Source: Acinetobacter sp. C32I
GTDB taxonomy: Bacteria; Pseudomonadota; Gammaproteobacteria; Pseudomonadales; Moraxellaceae
Assembly (NCBI RefSeq): GCF_023702715.1
Contig: NZ_CP098480.1
Coordinates: 682,001 to 746,000 of the forward strand
Length of the DNA stretch: 64,000 bases
Direction of reading: 5' to 3'
The notes beneath the pieces were generated by a model that saw only the letters and a list, made by a program, of their open reading frames with translations, had not been told where the DNA came from and did no database searches. The stretch's first letter is position 1, and each line of letters opens with the position of its first letter. This document shows positions 22,910-32,600 of the stretch, one piece after another. The position numbers and the translations under genes were made by a program.

Positions 22910-23158
22910 CTTTGGACTTTCTTGTAGCATGAATTTATAGCTGAGAGCCAAGATAAAGAATCATGATTTCTTCATTTGGCTGACTTATGGACGGAAAAGG
23001 CTTTAACACGGATGCTTTTACATACTTATAAAAACACCGGTCGCCTTTTCTGATAACGCATGTATAGGTTGATGCTTTTAGATAGCGATTAAGCAATTGA
23101 AGAATAAGACCTATACAGAGCATTAAACGGATGAATTTATCTAAATAAGGGAAACTAG

Positions 23159-24214
23159 ATGGACATTTTAGATAACCCATTAGAATTATGTGGTTTTGCT
23201 TTTATTGAATTTGTTTCGACGGAAAACGGATTAGATCAGATCTTTGAGACCATCGGTTTTTCTAAAGTCGCAAAGCATAAGTCTAAAAAAGTTTATTTAT
23301 GGCGTCAGGGTAATATCAACATTATCTTGAACTACCAGCCTGAATCTTATGCTTCATTCTTCTTTAAAGAACATGGTCCTTCAGCCTGTGCAATGGGTTT
23401 CAGAACCCGTGATGCAGCCAAAGCATTTAGCAAAGCAGTGGAGCTTGGTGCAGAGCCGATGTATTCACAAGCTGGGCCGATGGAATTAAATATTCCTGCG
23501 ATCAAAGGGATTGGTGGCATGCCAATTTTCCTTGTAGATCGTGATATCTATGAAAATGACTTTGTTTTCTTTGATGATGCGGACAGAAATCCTAAAGGCG
23601 CAGGCCTGAACGAAATCGACCATTTAACCCATAACGTCTATAAAGGGCGTATGGAGTATTGGGCGAACTTCTACGAAAAAATCTTTAACTTCCAAGAAAT
23701 CCGCTACTTTGATATCAAAGGCGAATATACAGGTTTAACCTCTAAAGCCTTGACTGCGCCAGATGGTATGATTCGTATCCCATTGAATGAAGATTCAGAC
23801 AAGGGCAACGGTCAAATTGCAGAGTTCTTGGCAGATTTCAACGGTGAAGGCATTCAGCATATTGCGTTTATTACCGATGACTTGCTTTCAACATGGGACA
23901 AGCTAAAAGGGATCGGCATGCAGTTTATGACCGCACCACCTGAAACCTATTATGAAATGTTGAAAGAGCGTTTACCGAATCATGGTGAGCCAACGGAAGA
24001 ACTGCAAAAACGCGGTATCTTGTTGGATGGCAATACCAAAGATGGTCAGAAAAAGCTGTTATTACAGATTTTCTCGCAGAACATGCTTGGACCTGTGTTC
24101 TTTGAATTTATCCAACGTAAAGATGATGATGGTTTTGGTGAAGGGAACTTTAAGGCATTGTTTGAATCCATCGAACGTGACCAGATCCGTCGTGGTGTAC
24201 TAGAAGCAAAATAA
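23159..24214 (+). CDS. hpd: 4-Hydroxyphenylpyruvate dioxygenase
   Basis: This 351-residue protein converts 4-hydroxyphenylpyruvate to homogentisate in tyrosine degradation. It has two VOC-type halves. The iron ligands are visible as His155 (DHLTHNV), His231 (QHIAFIT) and Glu316 (FFEFIQRK), and the length matches bacterial HPPD. GGGAAA precedes the ATG. It is convergent with the IclR regulator and shares a terminator with it. Control by the tandem operator at 22875-22909 is likely. Confidence 0.95.
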   Translation: MDILDNPLELCGFAFIEFVSTENGLDQIFETIGFSKVAKHKSKKVYLWRQGNINIILNYQPESYASFFFKEHGPSACAMGFRTRDAAKAFSKAVELGAEPMYSQAGPMELNIPAIKGIGGMPIFLVDRDIYENDFVFFDDADRNPKGAGLNEIDHLTHNVYKGRMEYWANFYEKIFNFQEIRYFDIKGEYTGLTSKALTAPDGMIRIPLNEDSDKGNGQIAEFLADFNGEGIQHIAFITDDLLSTWDKLKGIGMQFMTAPPETYYEMLKERLPNHGEPTEELQKRGILLDGNTKDGQKKLLLQIFSQNMLGPVFFEFIQRKDDDGFGEGNFKALFESIERDQIRRGVLEAK

Positions 24215-24236
24215 TCCTGCTCAACGCTAGAAATTA

Positions 24237-24268
24237 AAAAAGCCAAGAAGTTTGCTTCTTGGCTTTTT
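24237..24268. terminator. Bidirectional terminator between hpd and the IclR gene
   Basis: Perfect stem AAGCCAAGAAG (24240-24250) with CTTCTTGGCTT (24255-24265), loop TTTG, flanked by A and T runs so that it works from both sides. Confidence 0.85.
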
Positions 24269-24283
24269 AATATGGATGAAAAA

Positions 24284-25063
24284 TTAACGGGTTTGAATAT
24301 ATTGATTGATTGCTGCAACTTCACGTTTAAACAGTTCTAAGTTCTCGCTGCCTTCATGAACCGAGAAAAACATTTCACTGTCCAATGCCACAATACAAAA
24401 CTCCATTGAATGATGCGCATTAAAGATCGGTAGACCCACTGCATTAATCCCGACCAGAAGATCACCCTGAGCAATCGACATACCGTGTTGCAGAACATTT
24501 TCTTTTAATACTAAGAACTCATCCCAATCGGTCGGTTTAATCGGGTAATGGTTATGAGCCGCTTTTTCCCATTCCGCTTGCATCAACGGCTTAATCACGG
24601 CTTCAGGCATATAAGAGGCAAACACACGACCCGCTGCGGAATTGACCAATGGCATGATCGAACCGACCTTGGTCACGATTGAAATTGGATGGTTAGATTC
24701 AATCGATTGCACCACTAAAGGCCCTTTAGGTGACCATTTACTGATTTGAATACCACAGCCAATCTTGTTTTGTAATTCATAAATCAGGTGCTGAACCAGC
24801 TGTAATACATCGGTATGCTGGATACAGTTCAAGCCTAAACGCCATGCTTGATCACCTAAGGCATACTGACCATCAGTGAGTTGCTTGGCGTAATTCATAC
24901 GAATCAGACTGACCAGATAGCGGTGTACCTTAGCAGGGTGCATATCCAGTTTGCTGGATAGGTCTTTTAATATAATGGGCTTGTTATGCTCTAAAAGGGC
25001 ATTCAGTACCGCTAAACCGACCTCAAGTGATTGAACCCCACCAGATAACTTTTCTTCAATCAT
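24284..25063 (-). CDS. IclR-family regulator of the tyrosine-degradation genes
   Basis: 259 residues. An N-terminal winged helix (SLEVGLAVLNALLEHNKPI, with recognition helix MHPAKVHRYLVSL) is followed by the IclR effector domain (KVGSIMPLVNSAAGRVFASYMP). By function and position it corresponds to HmgR-type regulators that respond to tyrosine-pathway intermediates. It lies between hpd and the VOC-maiA-fahA operon, and a shared tandem operator occurs at both target promoters. No copy of the operator was seen in front of its own gene. Confidence 0.85.
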   Translation of the reverse strand: MIEEKLSGGVQSLEVGLAVLNALLEHNKPIILKDLSSKLDMHPAKVHRYLVSLIRMNYAKQLTDGQYALGDQAWRLGLNCIQHTDVLQLVQHLIYELQNKIGCGIQISKWSPKGPLVVQSIESNHPISIVTKVGSIMPLVNSAAGRVFASYMPEAVIKPLMQAEWEKAAHNHYPIKPTDWDEFLVLKENVLQHGMSIAQGDLLVGINAVGLPIFNAHHSMEFCIVALDSEMFFSVHEGSENLELFKREVAAINQYIQTR

Positions 25064-25293
25064 TCAATAACCCTTAAGCTGCGTGCTTTCACGCCGTATT
25101 TGTTGCTGTCAATCATGGACAATTTACATCCAGCACATAATGCCTGAGCAGTTGGCAAAATAGAAATCATCTTTTTAAATGAATCAAATCGGTGAATTGC
25201 ATAAGCATACAATTGTTTTTAGAGAGATTGCACGCTATTTTGCTGAGCCTACTATGCCTTAAAAATATACAAAATGCTTTAAATTTAGACCAT

Positions 25294-25328
25294 AAAAAAA
25301 GGCATTAGCATTTTACAATGCTAATGCC
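25294..25328 (-). terminator. Terminator of the fahA-maiA-VOC operon
   Basis: Stem GGCATTAGCATT (25301-25312) and AATGCTAATGCC (25317-25328) with a 4-nt loop. On the minus strand it is followed by a run of seven T. The remaining sequence up to 25063 contains no ORF of note. Confidence 0.85.
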
Positions 25329-25346
25329 AAATTCATGGAACTGGAT

Positions 25347-25895
25347 TTATGCACCGAGTTCATCTTCGTGTAAGAAATGAGTATGGTGTGGTGCACGTTT
25401 GGTGCGACTCCACTCATCCAGCATTTCTAATTTCATTTCTTCGGTAATGCGTGCAATCTTGGCATCGGCATGGACATCATTATAGGTCAATTCCAAACGG
25501 TGACCATTTGGATCGAAGAAGTAAATCGAATGGAAGATACCATGGTTGGTTACCCCTAATACCTTCACATCATTTGCTTCCAGATGCGCTTTTGCTGCCA
25601 TCAGTGCATCTAAATCTTCTACTTCAAAAGCAATATGTTGTACCCATTGCGGTGTGTTTTCATCACGGCCCATATCTGGTTGAGTCGGCAGTTCAAAAAA
25701 TGCCAATACATTGCCTTGGCCCGCATCTAAAAACAAATGCATGTACGGATCAAAGGCTTTGGTGGATGGCACATGGTCTTCTGCAAAGGCTAGAATGAAA
25801 TCCATATGCAGCATTTTTTTGTACCATTCGACGGTTTCTTTGGCGTCTTTACAGCGATAAGCCACATGGTGAATTTTTTTAATTGCAAAGCTCAT
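25347..25895 (-). CDS. VOC-superfamily protein (extradiol-dioxygenase/glyoxalase-like) of the tyrosine operon
   Basis: This 182-residue protein has a vicinal-oxygen-chelate fold with potential metal ligands in KKIHHVAYRC, QHIAFEVEDL and HRLELTYNDV, a His-His-Glu set as in type I extradiol dioxygenases. A strong AAAGGAG supports the ATG at 25895; upstream frame to 25949 is not needed. It is the last gene of the fahA-maiA operon. Canonical homogentisate 1,2-dioxygenase, the step between hpd and maiA, is absent from the window. I therefore infer that this protein may supply that ring cleavage, but a glyoxalase-like side role is equally possible. Confidence 0.8.
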   Translation of the reverse strand: MSFAIKKIHHVAYRCKDAKETVEWYKKMLHMDFILAFAEDHVPSTKAFDPYMHLFLDAGQGNVLAFFELPTQPDMGRDENTPQWVQHIAFEVEDLDALMAAKAHLEANDVKVLGVTNHGIFHSIYFFDPNGHRLELTYNDVHADAKIARITEEMKLEMLDEWSRTKRAPHHTHFLHEDELGA

Positions 25896-25914
25896 GATAA
25901 AACTCCTTTTATCT

Positions 25915-26547
25915 CTATTCCCAATCTGGTTGTTGTTCTGGGGTCGCATTTAAGAATGCGGGAAGGGTTAAGCAATGTTGGTAGATCGACTCAATCTTGG
26001 GGAAAGCACTTAAATCAATTTTAAAGCGCTTGGCGTTATAGACTTGAGGAATCAAACAGCAGTCGGCAAAAGTCGGCTGTGAGCCAAAACAGAATTGCCC
26101 ATTGGAATGCTGTAATTGCATTTCTAAGCTGTGAAAGCCTTCTAAAATCCAATGTCGGTACCACAGTGTTTTTTGCTCGTTACTGATCGCAAGATCGTTT
26201 TGCAGGTACTTCAACACTCTCAAGTTATTGATTGGATGAATGTCACAGGCAATGCTTTGTGCAAAGGCACGGACTTTGGCACGTTCCACCAGATCTTTAG
26301 GTAGCAGCGCTTTGGCTGGATAACGTTCTTCCAGATATTCCAAAATGCTGAGCGACTGGGTAAAGGTCTGATCTTGGTCAAGCAGTGTTGGCACCAACTG
26401 ACTTGGATTGAGGGCACGATAACTTGCCAGTTGCTGCTCATTTTTAACAAGATGCACTGCTTCAGTTTCATAGGGCAATGCTTTCAGGTTAAGCGCGATA
26501 CGTACCCGATAAGCCGCAGAGCTACGAAAGTAACTATACAGTTTCAT
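25915..26547 (-). CDS. maiA: Maleylacetoacetate isomerase (zeta-class glutathione transferase)
   Basis: This 210-residue protein isomerises maleylacetoacetate to fumarylacetoacetate with glutathione. The N-terminal thioredoxin-like domain has the zeta signature YFRSSAAYRVRIALNLK, with the cis-Pro region LVPTL and the QSLSILEYLEERYP glutathione site. The C-terminal helical domain contains TFADCCLIPQVYNA. I chose the ATG at 26547, just before the signature; it overlaps the end of fahA by 14 bp, indicating translational coupling. Confidence 0.93.
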   Translation of the reverse strand: MKLYSYFRSSAAYRVRIALNLKALPYETEAVHLVKNEQQLASYRALNPSQLVPTLLDQDQTFTQSLSILEYLEERYPAKALLPKDLVERAKVRAFAQSIACDIHPINNLRVLKYLQNDLAISNEQKTLWYRHWILEGFHSLEMQLQHSNGQFCFGSQPTFADCCLIPQVYNAKRFKIDLSAFPKIESIYQHCLTLPAFLNATPEQQPDWE

Positions 26548-27838
26548 AACGCTCGTCCTTTTGTTGATTAAAACGAAAGTGACGTGCTGGTAAAATGGTA
26601 TTGGCAACTTCGCCAAAGCCCACGCGAATTCCATCTTTTTCACAGTAGCCTTTCATCACGACACGGTCACCATCTTCCAAGAAGCCACGCTTTTCGCCGT
26701 TGGAAAGGTTGAGCGGTTTGGTGGTATTCCAAGTCAGTTCCAGTAAGCTGCCATAAGAATCTTCAGTTGGGCCTGAAATCGTGCCTGAACCCATTAAATC
26801 GCCGACTTGTACATTACAGCCTGCAATGGTGTGGTGAGTCAGTTGCTGTGACATTGACCAATACATATATTTAAAGTTGGTTTGGCAAATCACATCGGCT
26901 TGTTCAGATTGAGGTGTTTGCACTTCAACACTAAGGTGGATGTCATAGCTGTTTGTGGTGTTTTCTTGTAGATAGCCTAATGGTTGTGGCTGTTGCTCTG
27001 GACCTTTGACTTTAAATGGCTCAAGTGCTTCCATGGTCACCACCCAAGGTGAAATGGCGCTGGCAAAGGTTTTGGCATTGAATGGGCCTAAGGGTACATA
27101 TTCCCATTGTTGAATATCACGAGCTGACCAGTCATTCAGCAACACCATGCCAAAGATGTGTTCCCATGCGTTTTCAATCGCAATCGGCTCACCCAATTCA
27201 GTTGCTTTACCCACGACAAAAGCGGTTTCTAATTCAAAGTCGAGTTTACGGGTTGCCGAGAACACAGGGCGTTCTTCATTCGGTAATTTGATTTGGCCAG
27301 AAGGGCGCACAATGTCTTTACCGCTGACAATCACAGAACTGGCACGACCGTTATAGCCGACAGGCAATTCGCTCCAGTTCGGCAATAGCGCATTTTTAGG
27401 GTCTCTAAACATAGTGCCGACATTGGTGGCATGTTCTTTCGATGAATAGAAGTCGGTATAGCCAGGAACATGAATCGGCAAATGTAAAACCACATCTTCT
27501 TGTTTAAACAACACTTGCTGACGTAAATCGGCATCATCACGTAAGGTCGGATTTTCCGCAGACAATAAGCTTTGTAAGGTACTGCGAACCGTATGCCAAT
27601 TTTGTTTGCCTGTTTCGATGAATTTATTCAGTGTCGGCTGATTAAAGCAGTTTGCTGTCGCGAGCTGTAATAAGCCTTTTTGCTCTAATGCGGCAAGGTC
27701 AAGCACCCATTCACCAATTGCAACGCCCACACGTTTGTCAGCTTGTGCGGTCTCGCTAAAAATACCGTATGGCAAATTATGTATTGTGAAATCTGATTGG
27801 GCATCAATCTCAAGAAAAGAAGTTAAATGATGGGCCAT
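26534..27838 (-). CDS. fahA: Fumarylacetoacetase
   Basis: This 434-residue protein has the full length of bacterial FAH. It hydrolyses fumarylacetoacetate to fumarate and acetoacetate, the last step of tyrosine degradation. Visible parts are the small N-terminal domain (NLPYGIFSE), the catalytic and metal region YTDFYSSKEHATNVGTMFR, and LDFELETAFVVG, NDWSARDIQQWEYVPLGPF and GSGTISGPTEDS. AAGGAAA lies before the ATG. It is the first gene of the leftward fahA-maiA-VOC operon, divergent from the AroP-type permease. Confidence 0.95.
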   Translation of the reverse strand: MAHHLTSFLEIDAQSDFTIHNLPYGIFSETAQADKRVGVAIGEWVLDLAALEQKGLLQLATANCFNQPTLNKFIETGKQNWHTVRSTLQSLLSAENPTLRDDADLRQQVLFKQEDVVLHLPIHVPGYTDFYSSKEHATNVGTMFRDPKNALLPNWSELPVGYNGRASSVIVSGKDIVRPSGQIKLPNEERPVFSATRKLDFELETAFVVGKATELGEPIAIENAWEHIFGMVLLNDWSARDIQQWEYVPLGPFNAKTFASAISPWVVTMEALEPFKVKGPEQQPQPLGYLQENTTNSYDIHLSVEVQTPQSEQADVICQTNFKYMYWSMSQQLTHHTIAGCNVQVGDLMGSGTISGPTEDSYGSLLELTWNTTKPLNLSNGEKRGFLEDGDRVVMKGYCEKDGIRVGFGEVANTILPARHFRFNQQKDERYETV

Positions 27839-28007
27839 GATTCGCTTTCCTTGTCTTTAATTCTGTTGGTCTAATCTGGTTTTTTAGGGAGTATTTTGAT
27901 TAAGTAATTGAAAGATAAATTGATATTTAAGTTTTTATCTGCCAATTCTAGTTTACTTAGAGCAAAAATCCCTGCGTCTTAATTTCTATCATACTGAAAA
28001 TAATTAA

Positions 28008-28042
28008 TTACGCAATACATAATTTAATTACATTATTCATAA
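28008..28042. promoter_or_regulatory. Tandem operator between fahA and the aromatic amino acid permease gene
   Basis: Two 15-bp sites 20 bp apart: TTACGCAATACATAA (28008-28022) and TTACATTATTCATAA (28028-28042). The first is the reverse complement, with one mismatch, of TTATGTATTGCATAA in front of hpd. The position in the 356-bp divergent gap suggests joint control of fahA-maiA-VOC and the permease gene. No gene was seen in the rest of the gap. Confidence 0.6.
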
Positions 28043-28194
28043 TATTTGTTATTTATTGAATTTTCTGTTTATATGCGCGGTTATTCGAAAAGTGAATTAA
28101 TTATTTTTCGAGTTAGATATAGGCATTTGTGATTAACTTATGATATACGTAATTTTAGACAGAAAAATTACGCGACACGGATGAGAATAATCAT

Positions 28195-29583
28195 ATGTCA
28201 AAACAGGAGCAAGGAAACCTGAACCCAGGTTTAAGCAATCGGCATATCCAGCTTATTGCGCTAGGTGGTGCGATTGGCACAGGTTTGTTTCTAGGTATCT
28301 CACAATCGATTAAGCTGGCGGGCCCATCGGTCATTCTGGGTTATGCGATTGCAGGGCTTATTGCATTTTTAATGATGCGACAGCTAGGTGAAATGGTGGT
28401 ACAAGAGCCAGTCAGTGGTTCATTTAGTCATTTTGCGTACAAATACTGGGGTTCTTTCGCAGGCTTTATGTCTGGCTGGAACTACTGGGTACTCAATGTA
28501 CTGGTCTGTATGGCTGAGCTCACAGCGATTGGGTTATATATTCAATATTGGTGGCCTGAAATCCCGACATGGGTTTCGGCATTGGCCTTTTTTATCTTAA
28601 TTAACGGTATCAACCTTTTGCATGTCAAATTTTTTGGTGAAATGGAGTTTTGGTTCTCTATCATCAAAATTTTAGCAATCTTGGCCATGATTGGTTTTGG
28701 TTCATATTTACTTGCAACAGGAACAGCAGGGCCACAGGCTGGTATCAGTAACCTTTGGGCATTGGGTGGATTCTTTCCATTTGGTGTAGAAGGTCTAGTG
28801 ATGGCAATGGCGGTGATCATTTTCGCCTTTGGTGGCATCGAGTTATTTGGTATTACTGCGGCAGAAGCACGTGATCCTGATAAAACCTTGCCGAAAGCAG
28901 TAAATCAAATTATCTATCGTATTTTGATTTTCTATATTGCAACGCTTTTCATCTTATTCGCGCTGTTCCCTTGGAACCAAATGGCGCAAGGTGGTAGCCC
29001 ATTCGTGATGGTCTTTGCATCATTGGATAGCCAAGGCGTTGCAACAATGTTGAACTTTGTGATCTTGACTGCGGCTGTATCTGTTTATAACGGAACCAGC
29101 TATTGCAGTAGCCGTATGTTATTGGGCTTGGCTCAACAAGGTAATGCACCTAAGTTCCTTAAGAAAATCAACAAACGTGGTATTCCGACCAATGCTGTTT
29201 ATGTATCTGCATTCGTCACGGTGCTGTGTGTATTGTTGAACTATGCGTTTCCTGAGAAAGCATTTGGTTTGTTAATGATGCTGGTGGTTGCAGCCATTGT
29301 GATTAACTGGGTGGTGATTTCTTGGACGCATTTAAAGTTCCGTAAAGCCATGCAAGCACAAGGGCTAACGACTAAGTTCCCAAGTATTGCTTATCCATTC
29401 AGTAATTATCTATGCATTATTTTTATGCTTAGTATTCTTGTGGTGATGTCAATGACTGCAGATATGCGTATCGCGGTCATGATGATTCCCGCATGGATTC
29501 TGTGTTTGATGCTGGCGTATTATGTAAAGCAACGTAAGTTGAGAAATGCTCAGCCGAGTGTGGCGTTGAATACGGATGCGTAA
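28195..29583 (+). CDS. APC-family amino acid permease, AroP-like
   Basis: 462 residues with about 12 membrane segments. The N-terminal signature of the amino acid transporter (AAT/AroP) branch is present: SNRHIQLIALGGAIGTGLFLG, with GPSVILGYAIAGLIAFLMMRQLGEM and FSHFAYKYWG. The ELFGITAAEARDP motif is also typical. The family imports aromatic and other amino acids with protons. Its location next to tyrosine catabolism genes, with a shared operator, makes tyrosine/phenylalanine uptake the best inference. A proline-type (ProY) specificity cannot be ruled out by sequence alone. Confidence 0.85.
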   Translation: MSKQEQGNLNPGLSNRHIQLIALGGAIGTGLFLGISQSIKLAGPSVILGYAIAGLIAFLMMRQLGEMVVQEPVSGSFSHFAYKYWGSFAGFMSGWNYWVLNVLVCMAELTAIGLYIQYWWPEIPTWVSALAFFILINGINLLHVKFFGEMEFWFSIIKILAILAMIGFGSYLLATGTAGPQAGISNLWALGGFFPFGVEGLVMAMAVIIFAFGGIELFGITAAEARDPDKTLPKAVNQIIYRILIFYIATLFILFALFPWNQMAQGGSPFVMVFASLDSQGVATMLNFVILTAAVSVYNGTSYCSSRMLLGLAQQGNAPKFLKKINKRGIPTNAVYVSAFVTVLCVLLNYAFPEKAFGLLMMLVVAAIVINWVVISWTHLKFRKAMQAQGLTTKFPSIAYPFSNYLCIIFMLSILVVMSMTADMRIAVMMIPAWILCLMLAYYVKQRKLRNAQPSVALNTDA

Positions 29584-29600
29584 GTTGTAAATTGATTGTT

Positions 29601-29628
29601 AAAAAGGGCTGAAAATTCAGCCCTTTTT
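29601..29628 (+). terminator. Terminator after the AroP-like permease
   Basis: Stem AAAAAGGGCTGAA (29601-29613) paired with TTCAGCCCTTTTT, followed by more T. Confidence 0.85.
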
Positions 29629-29629
29629 G

Positions 29630-29655
29630 TTTTTATGTTGGGAAAATTATATTGA
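29630..29655. repeat. 26-bp intergenic repeat, copy 1
   Basis: Begins TTTTTATG and ends GGGAAAATTATATTGA. The copy at 40871-40896 differs at one base. Each lies in the gap just downstream of a transporter gene. Function unknown. The rest of the gap to 29878 shows nothing else. Confidence 0.6.
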
Positions 29656-29877
29656 ATGAGAAAAACTCATGCATCTATTCGTTTTTCTCACTTTTTATCG
29701 ATTGTGATTTATGAGACTTTATCGAAATTAAAAGAATGAAATAATTTATTACTTGGATAATAAGTTAATTGAGCAACATCACAAGGAAGTCCGTTTGAAG
29801 CTGTAGTCATCTTTACTTGAACAAGGTGGTTAACACAGATGTTCGACATCGACATAGAGGACAAATAAGGAGCGTCC

Positions 29878-30813
29878 ATGAGAATTAAACCATTGCCACC
29901 TATGAATAGTTTGATTGTATTTGAGGCAGCAGCACGCCATTTGAGTTTTACTCAGGCTGCGAATGAACTGAATGTGACTCAAGGTGCAATAAGTCGTCAG
30001 ATTAGGCAACTCGAAGAATATCTAGGGAAGGAGTTATTTGTCCGTGCCAATCGCAATCTTGTTTTAACGCCTACAGGCTTACAATATTATCAAACGATAT
30101 ACAGTGCTTTACAGGATGTGTCTAAGGCAACCGCCGAAATTAAAAAATGGCAGGGTGAGCATCAAGTCACAGTCGTTACAACCAATGCTATGGCAGCCTT
30201 GTGGTTGTTACCTAAAGTGGCTACTTTTCAGCAAAATGAAGGCATTGATTTAAGAATTTTAACTACCGAGAATATTCTTGACCTGCATAAAATGGATTGT
30301 GATCTAGCTTTATTTTATTGCAAAGTACCCCCAATCGAGATGAAAGTTACACCTTTATTCCCTGAAGAAGTTTTTCCTGTCTGTAGTCCTGCTTATCTTG
30401 CTCAATTTCACGACAAAAGCCCTGAAAATATCTTTGGAAAGAGTTTATTGTCTTTGGATGAATCGCAAAAAGATTGGGTAAATTGGGCTGAATGGTTTGC
30501 TTTGGTAGGATATCCGATGTTCAAGCCTAAAAGCAGAGTCAATATAAACAATTACCCATTACTCATTCAGGCTGCTATTAATGGGCAGGGTGTAGCTTTG
30601 GCATGGGGTTCTTTAGTCGATGATTATTTAGAAAGTGGGGCATTGGTTCGTCCTGTTGAAACTGTATTACGTACCCAAGCGAATTTCTGCATGTTAGAAC
30701 CTGCCGATCGAGGGGTTATTCCTTCTACAGTCAAACAGTTCCGTCATTGGCTTTTAGAGCAGTTGCCGGGACAAGTTGGGCAAAAAGGGTTGAATGAGCT
30801 GTTAATGGACTAG
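29878..30813 (+). CDS. LysR-family regulator (GcvA-like)
   Basis: 311 residues. The N-terminal helix-turn-helix opens with the GcvA-branch signature PPMNSLIVFEAAARHLSFTQ, then AANELNVTQGAISRQIRQLEEYLG. The C-terminal part is a substrate-binding-like effector domain. AAGGAG lies eight bases before the ATG. It is convergent with the BCCT transporter gene and is the only regulator next to the Rieske/BCCT island, so it probably controls that island. The ligand is unknown, presumably the quaternary amine or a product. Confidence 0.85.
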   Translation: MRIKPLPPMNSLIVFEAAARHLSFTQAANELNVTQGAISRQIRQLEEYLGKELFVRANRNLVLTPTGLQYYQTIYSALQDVSKATAEIKKWQGEHQVTVVTTNAMAALWLLPKVATFQQNEGIDLRILTTENILDLHKMDCDLALFYCKVPPIEMKVTPLFPEEVFPVCSPAYLAQFHDKSPENIFGKSLLSLDESQKDWVNWAEWFALVGYPMFKPKSRVNINNYPLLIQAAINGQGVALAWGSLVDDYLESGALVRPVETVLRTQANFCMLEPADRGVIPSTVKQFRHWLLEQLPGQVGQKGLNELLMD

Positions 30814-30854
30814 CAAAGTATTTAAGCGAAAATAGCTTTTCCAGCTTATGCTAT

Positions 30855-30890
30855 AAAAAAGAGAACCGCTTAAAAAGGGTTCTCTTTTTT
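30855..30890. terminator. Bidirectional terminator between LysR and BCCT genes
   Basis: Stem AAAAGAGAACC with GGTTCTCTTTT, loop about 10 nt, with A and T runs on the two sides. Confidence 0.8.
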
Positions 30891-30911
30891 ATATGTGTAG
30901 ATTCCATAAAG

Positions 30912-32576
30912 TTAAATTTTGGTTTCACTTGCTGGATGCTTTGGCACAACACCAATATTAGCAATGTCTTCCTGTTTAAATGCCTTCATTAAGGCAAACA
31001 TTGAAATGGTGAGGAAAACGATAATTGGAAAGCCAAACAGAATAACAGCGGCTTGAATTGTTTTTAGGCCACCAGCATAGAGTAAACCTAAACTAATTGC
31101 GGTAACGAATAGACACCAAATGATTCGAATACGAATAGGTGTATCCTTTTCGGAACGCGTATCTAGAAAACACAGCACATGGGTACCCGCATCTTGTGAA
31201 GTTACAAGATAGGTAATCAGTAACAGACAGGTCGCCATACTGAGGATTGATCCGAATAATCCACTATCTATGGCATTAAATAATTCAAATACAGCCAGCG
31301 TATTATCTTGTTGAGTTGCTTTTACAATTGGCCCACCCTTAAATTCAACAGCAGCAGGTGTGACTGTTGATGTTTGAGATGCAATCGTATCAGCAGATGG
31401 CCCGATTTGATTTTCAATCAATGCGGTTTGTTGTTCAAAACTTTTACGAGCATCTTGTTCAATTTTGAGGGCAGAACCACCAAATACTGCAAACCAAAAG
31501 AAAGTCACTAAAGTTGGAACAATCAGCACACCTGAAATGAGTTGGCGAATGGTACGTCCTTTAGAAATTTTGGCAATAAACATCCCTACAAACGGCGCCC
31601 ATGTCGGCCACCATAACCAGTAGAACGCGGTCCACCAATTTTGCCATTCTGAATCTTTTTGGGCATCACTCCATAAACTCATCCCAATAAAGTGCGATGT
31701 ATAGTTGCCAATGCCTTCGATATATGAATTGGTGATATAGCGTGCAGGGCCGATAAACATCAGAATCAAAATGAGTAGGATGGATAAGATAATATTAACT
31801 TCTGAAAGACGGCGCATACCTGTGCCAATACCACGCACAACTGAGAAAGTTGCAATACTCGACAATGAAATCATGAGAATAAATTGAACAGTAACGCTGA
31901 CTTCTATATTAAAAACTTTATGCAAGCCCGCATTAATCTGTAATACACCGATGGCGAGTGTTTGAGAAATGCCGAAGGTTGTAATAATAATCACAAGTAT
32001 GTCAACGATATGCCCGATTGGACCATAAATACGATCGCCAATAATAGGATGCAAAATTGAACGTAATGAAAAGGGTAAGCCTTTGCGAAATGAAAAGTAG
32101 GCAATGGCTAAAGCGGCTAAACAATAAATGGACCAGGCATGTAAACCCCAATGAAAATAGGAAATTTGCATTGCCATACTAGCCGCTTCATCCGTTAAGC
32201 CTTTGGTGAATGGGTTGCTTGCATAATGGTTCATCGGTTCTGCGACACCCCAAAACACCAAACCAACCCCCATAGCACAAGAAAATAGCATGGAGATCCA
32301 TGCGAAATAGCTATATTCAGGTTTATCTGTATCTTTCCCGATTTTAATTAAGCCGTATCTGCTACACATTACATACAGCAGGAAAAAGCACATTGCCGAT
32401 ACAGAAGACAAAATAAACCACTTCATATTGTGTAATAAAACACTGGATAGATCGGCGAATATTTTTCCCGCGGAATCTGCGAAAACAGCACAAAATATAA
32501 CGAATGCAATTACAAATACTTTTGAAATTATTGAAACAACTGAATGAGAATCAGTGGCCCCTGTTGTTGTACGCAT
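30912..32576 (-). CDS. BCCT-family (betaine/carnitine/choline) transporter
   Basis: 554 residues with about 12 membrane segments. The BCCT tryptophan-rich core is visible: GVGLVFWGVAEPMNHY, HWGLHAWSIYCLAALAIAYF and FYWLWWPTWAPFVGMFIAKIS. A roughly 60-residue hydrophilic loop after the GGSAL segment (about residues 375-430) is longer than in typical members. I chose the ATG at 32576 because AAGGAGG lies directly upstream. The family imports quaternary ammonium compounds coupled to Na+ or H+, or by exchange. It is divergent from the Rieske oxygenase operon, so it should supply that operon's substrate. Confidence 0.9.
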   Translation of the reverse strand: MRTTTGATDSHSVVSIISKVFVIAFVIFCAVFADSAGKIFADLSSVLLHNMKWFILSSVSAMCFFLLYVMCSRYGLIKIGKDTDKPEYSYFAWISMLFSCAMGVGLVFWGVAEPMNHYASNPFTKGLTDEAASMAMQISYFHWGLHAWSIYCLAALAIAYFSFRKGLPFSLRSILHPIIGDRIYGPIGHIVDILVIIITTFGISQTLAIGVLQINAGLHKVFNIEVSVTVQFILMISLSSIATFSVVRGIGTGMRRLSEVNIILSILLILILMFIGPARYITNSYIEGIGNYTSHFIGMSLWSDAQKDSEWQNWWTAFYWLWWPTWAPFVGMFIAKISKGRTIRQLISGVLIVPTLVTFFWFAVFGGSALKIEQDARKSFEQQTALIENQIGPSADTIASQTSTVTPAAVEFKGGPIVKATQQDNTLAVFELFNAIDSGLFGSILSMATCLLLITYLVTSQDAGTHVLCFLDTRSEKDTPIRIRIIWCLFVTAISLGLLYAGGLKTIQAAVILFGFPIIVFLTISMFALMKAFKQEDIANIGVVPKHPASETKI

Positions 32577-32600
32577 AACTCCTCCTTGGATGCGTTGCAA

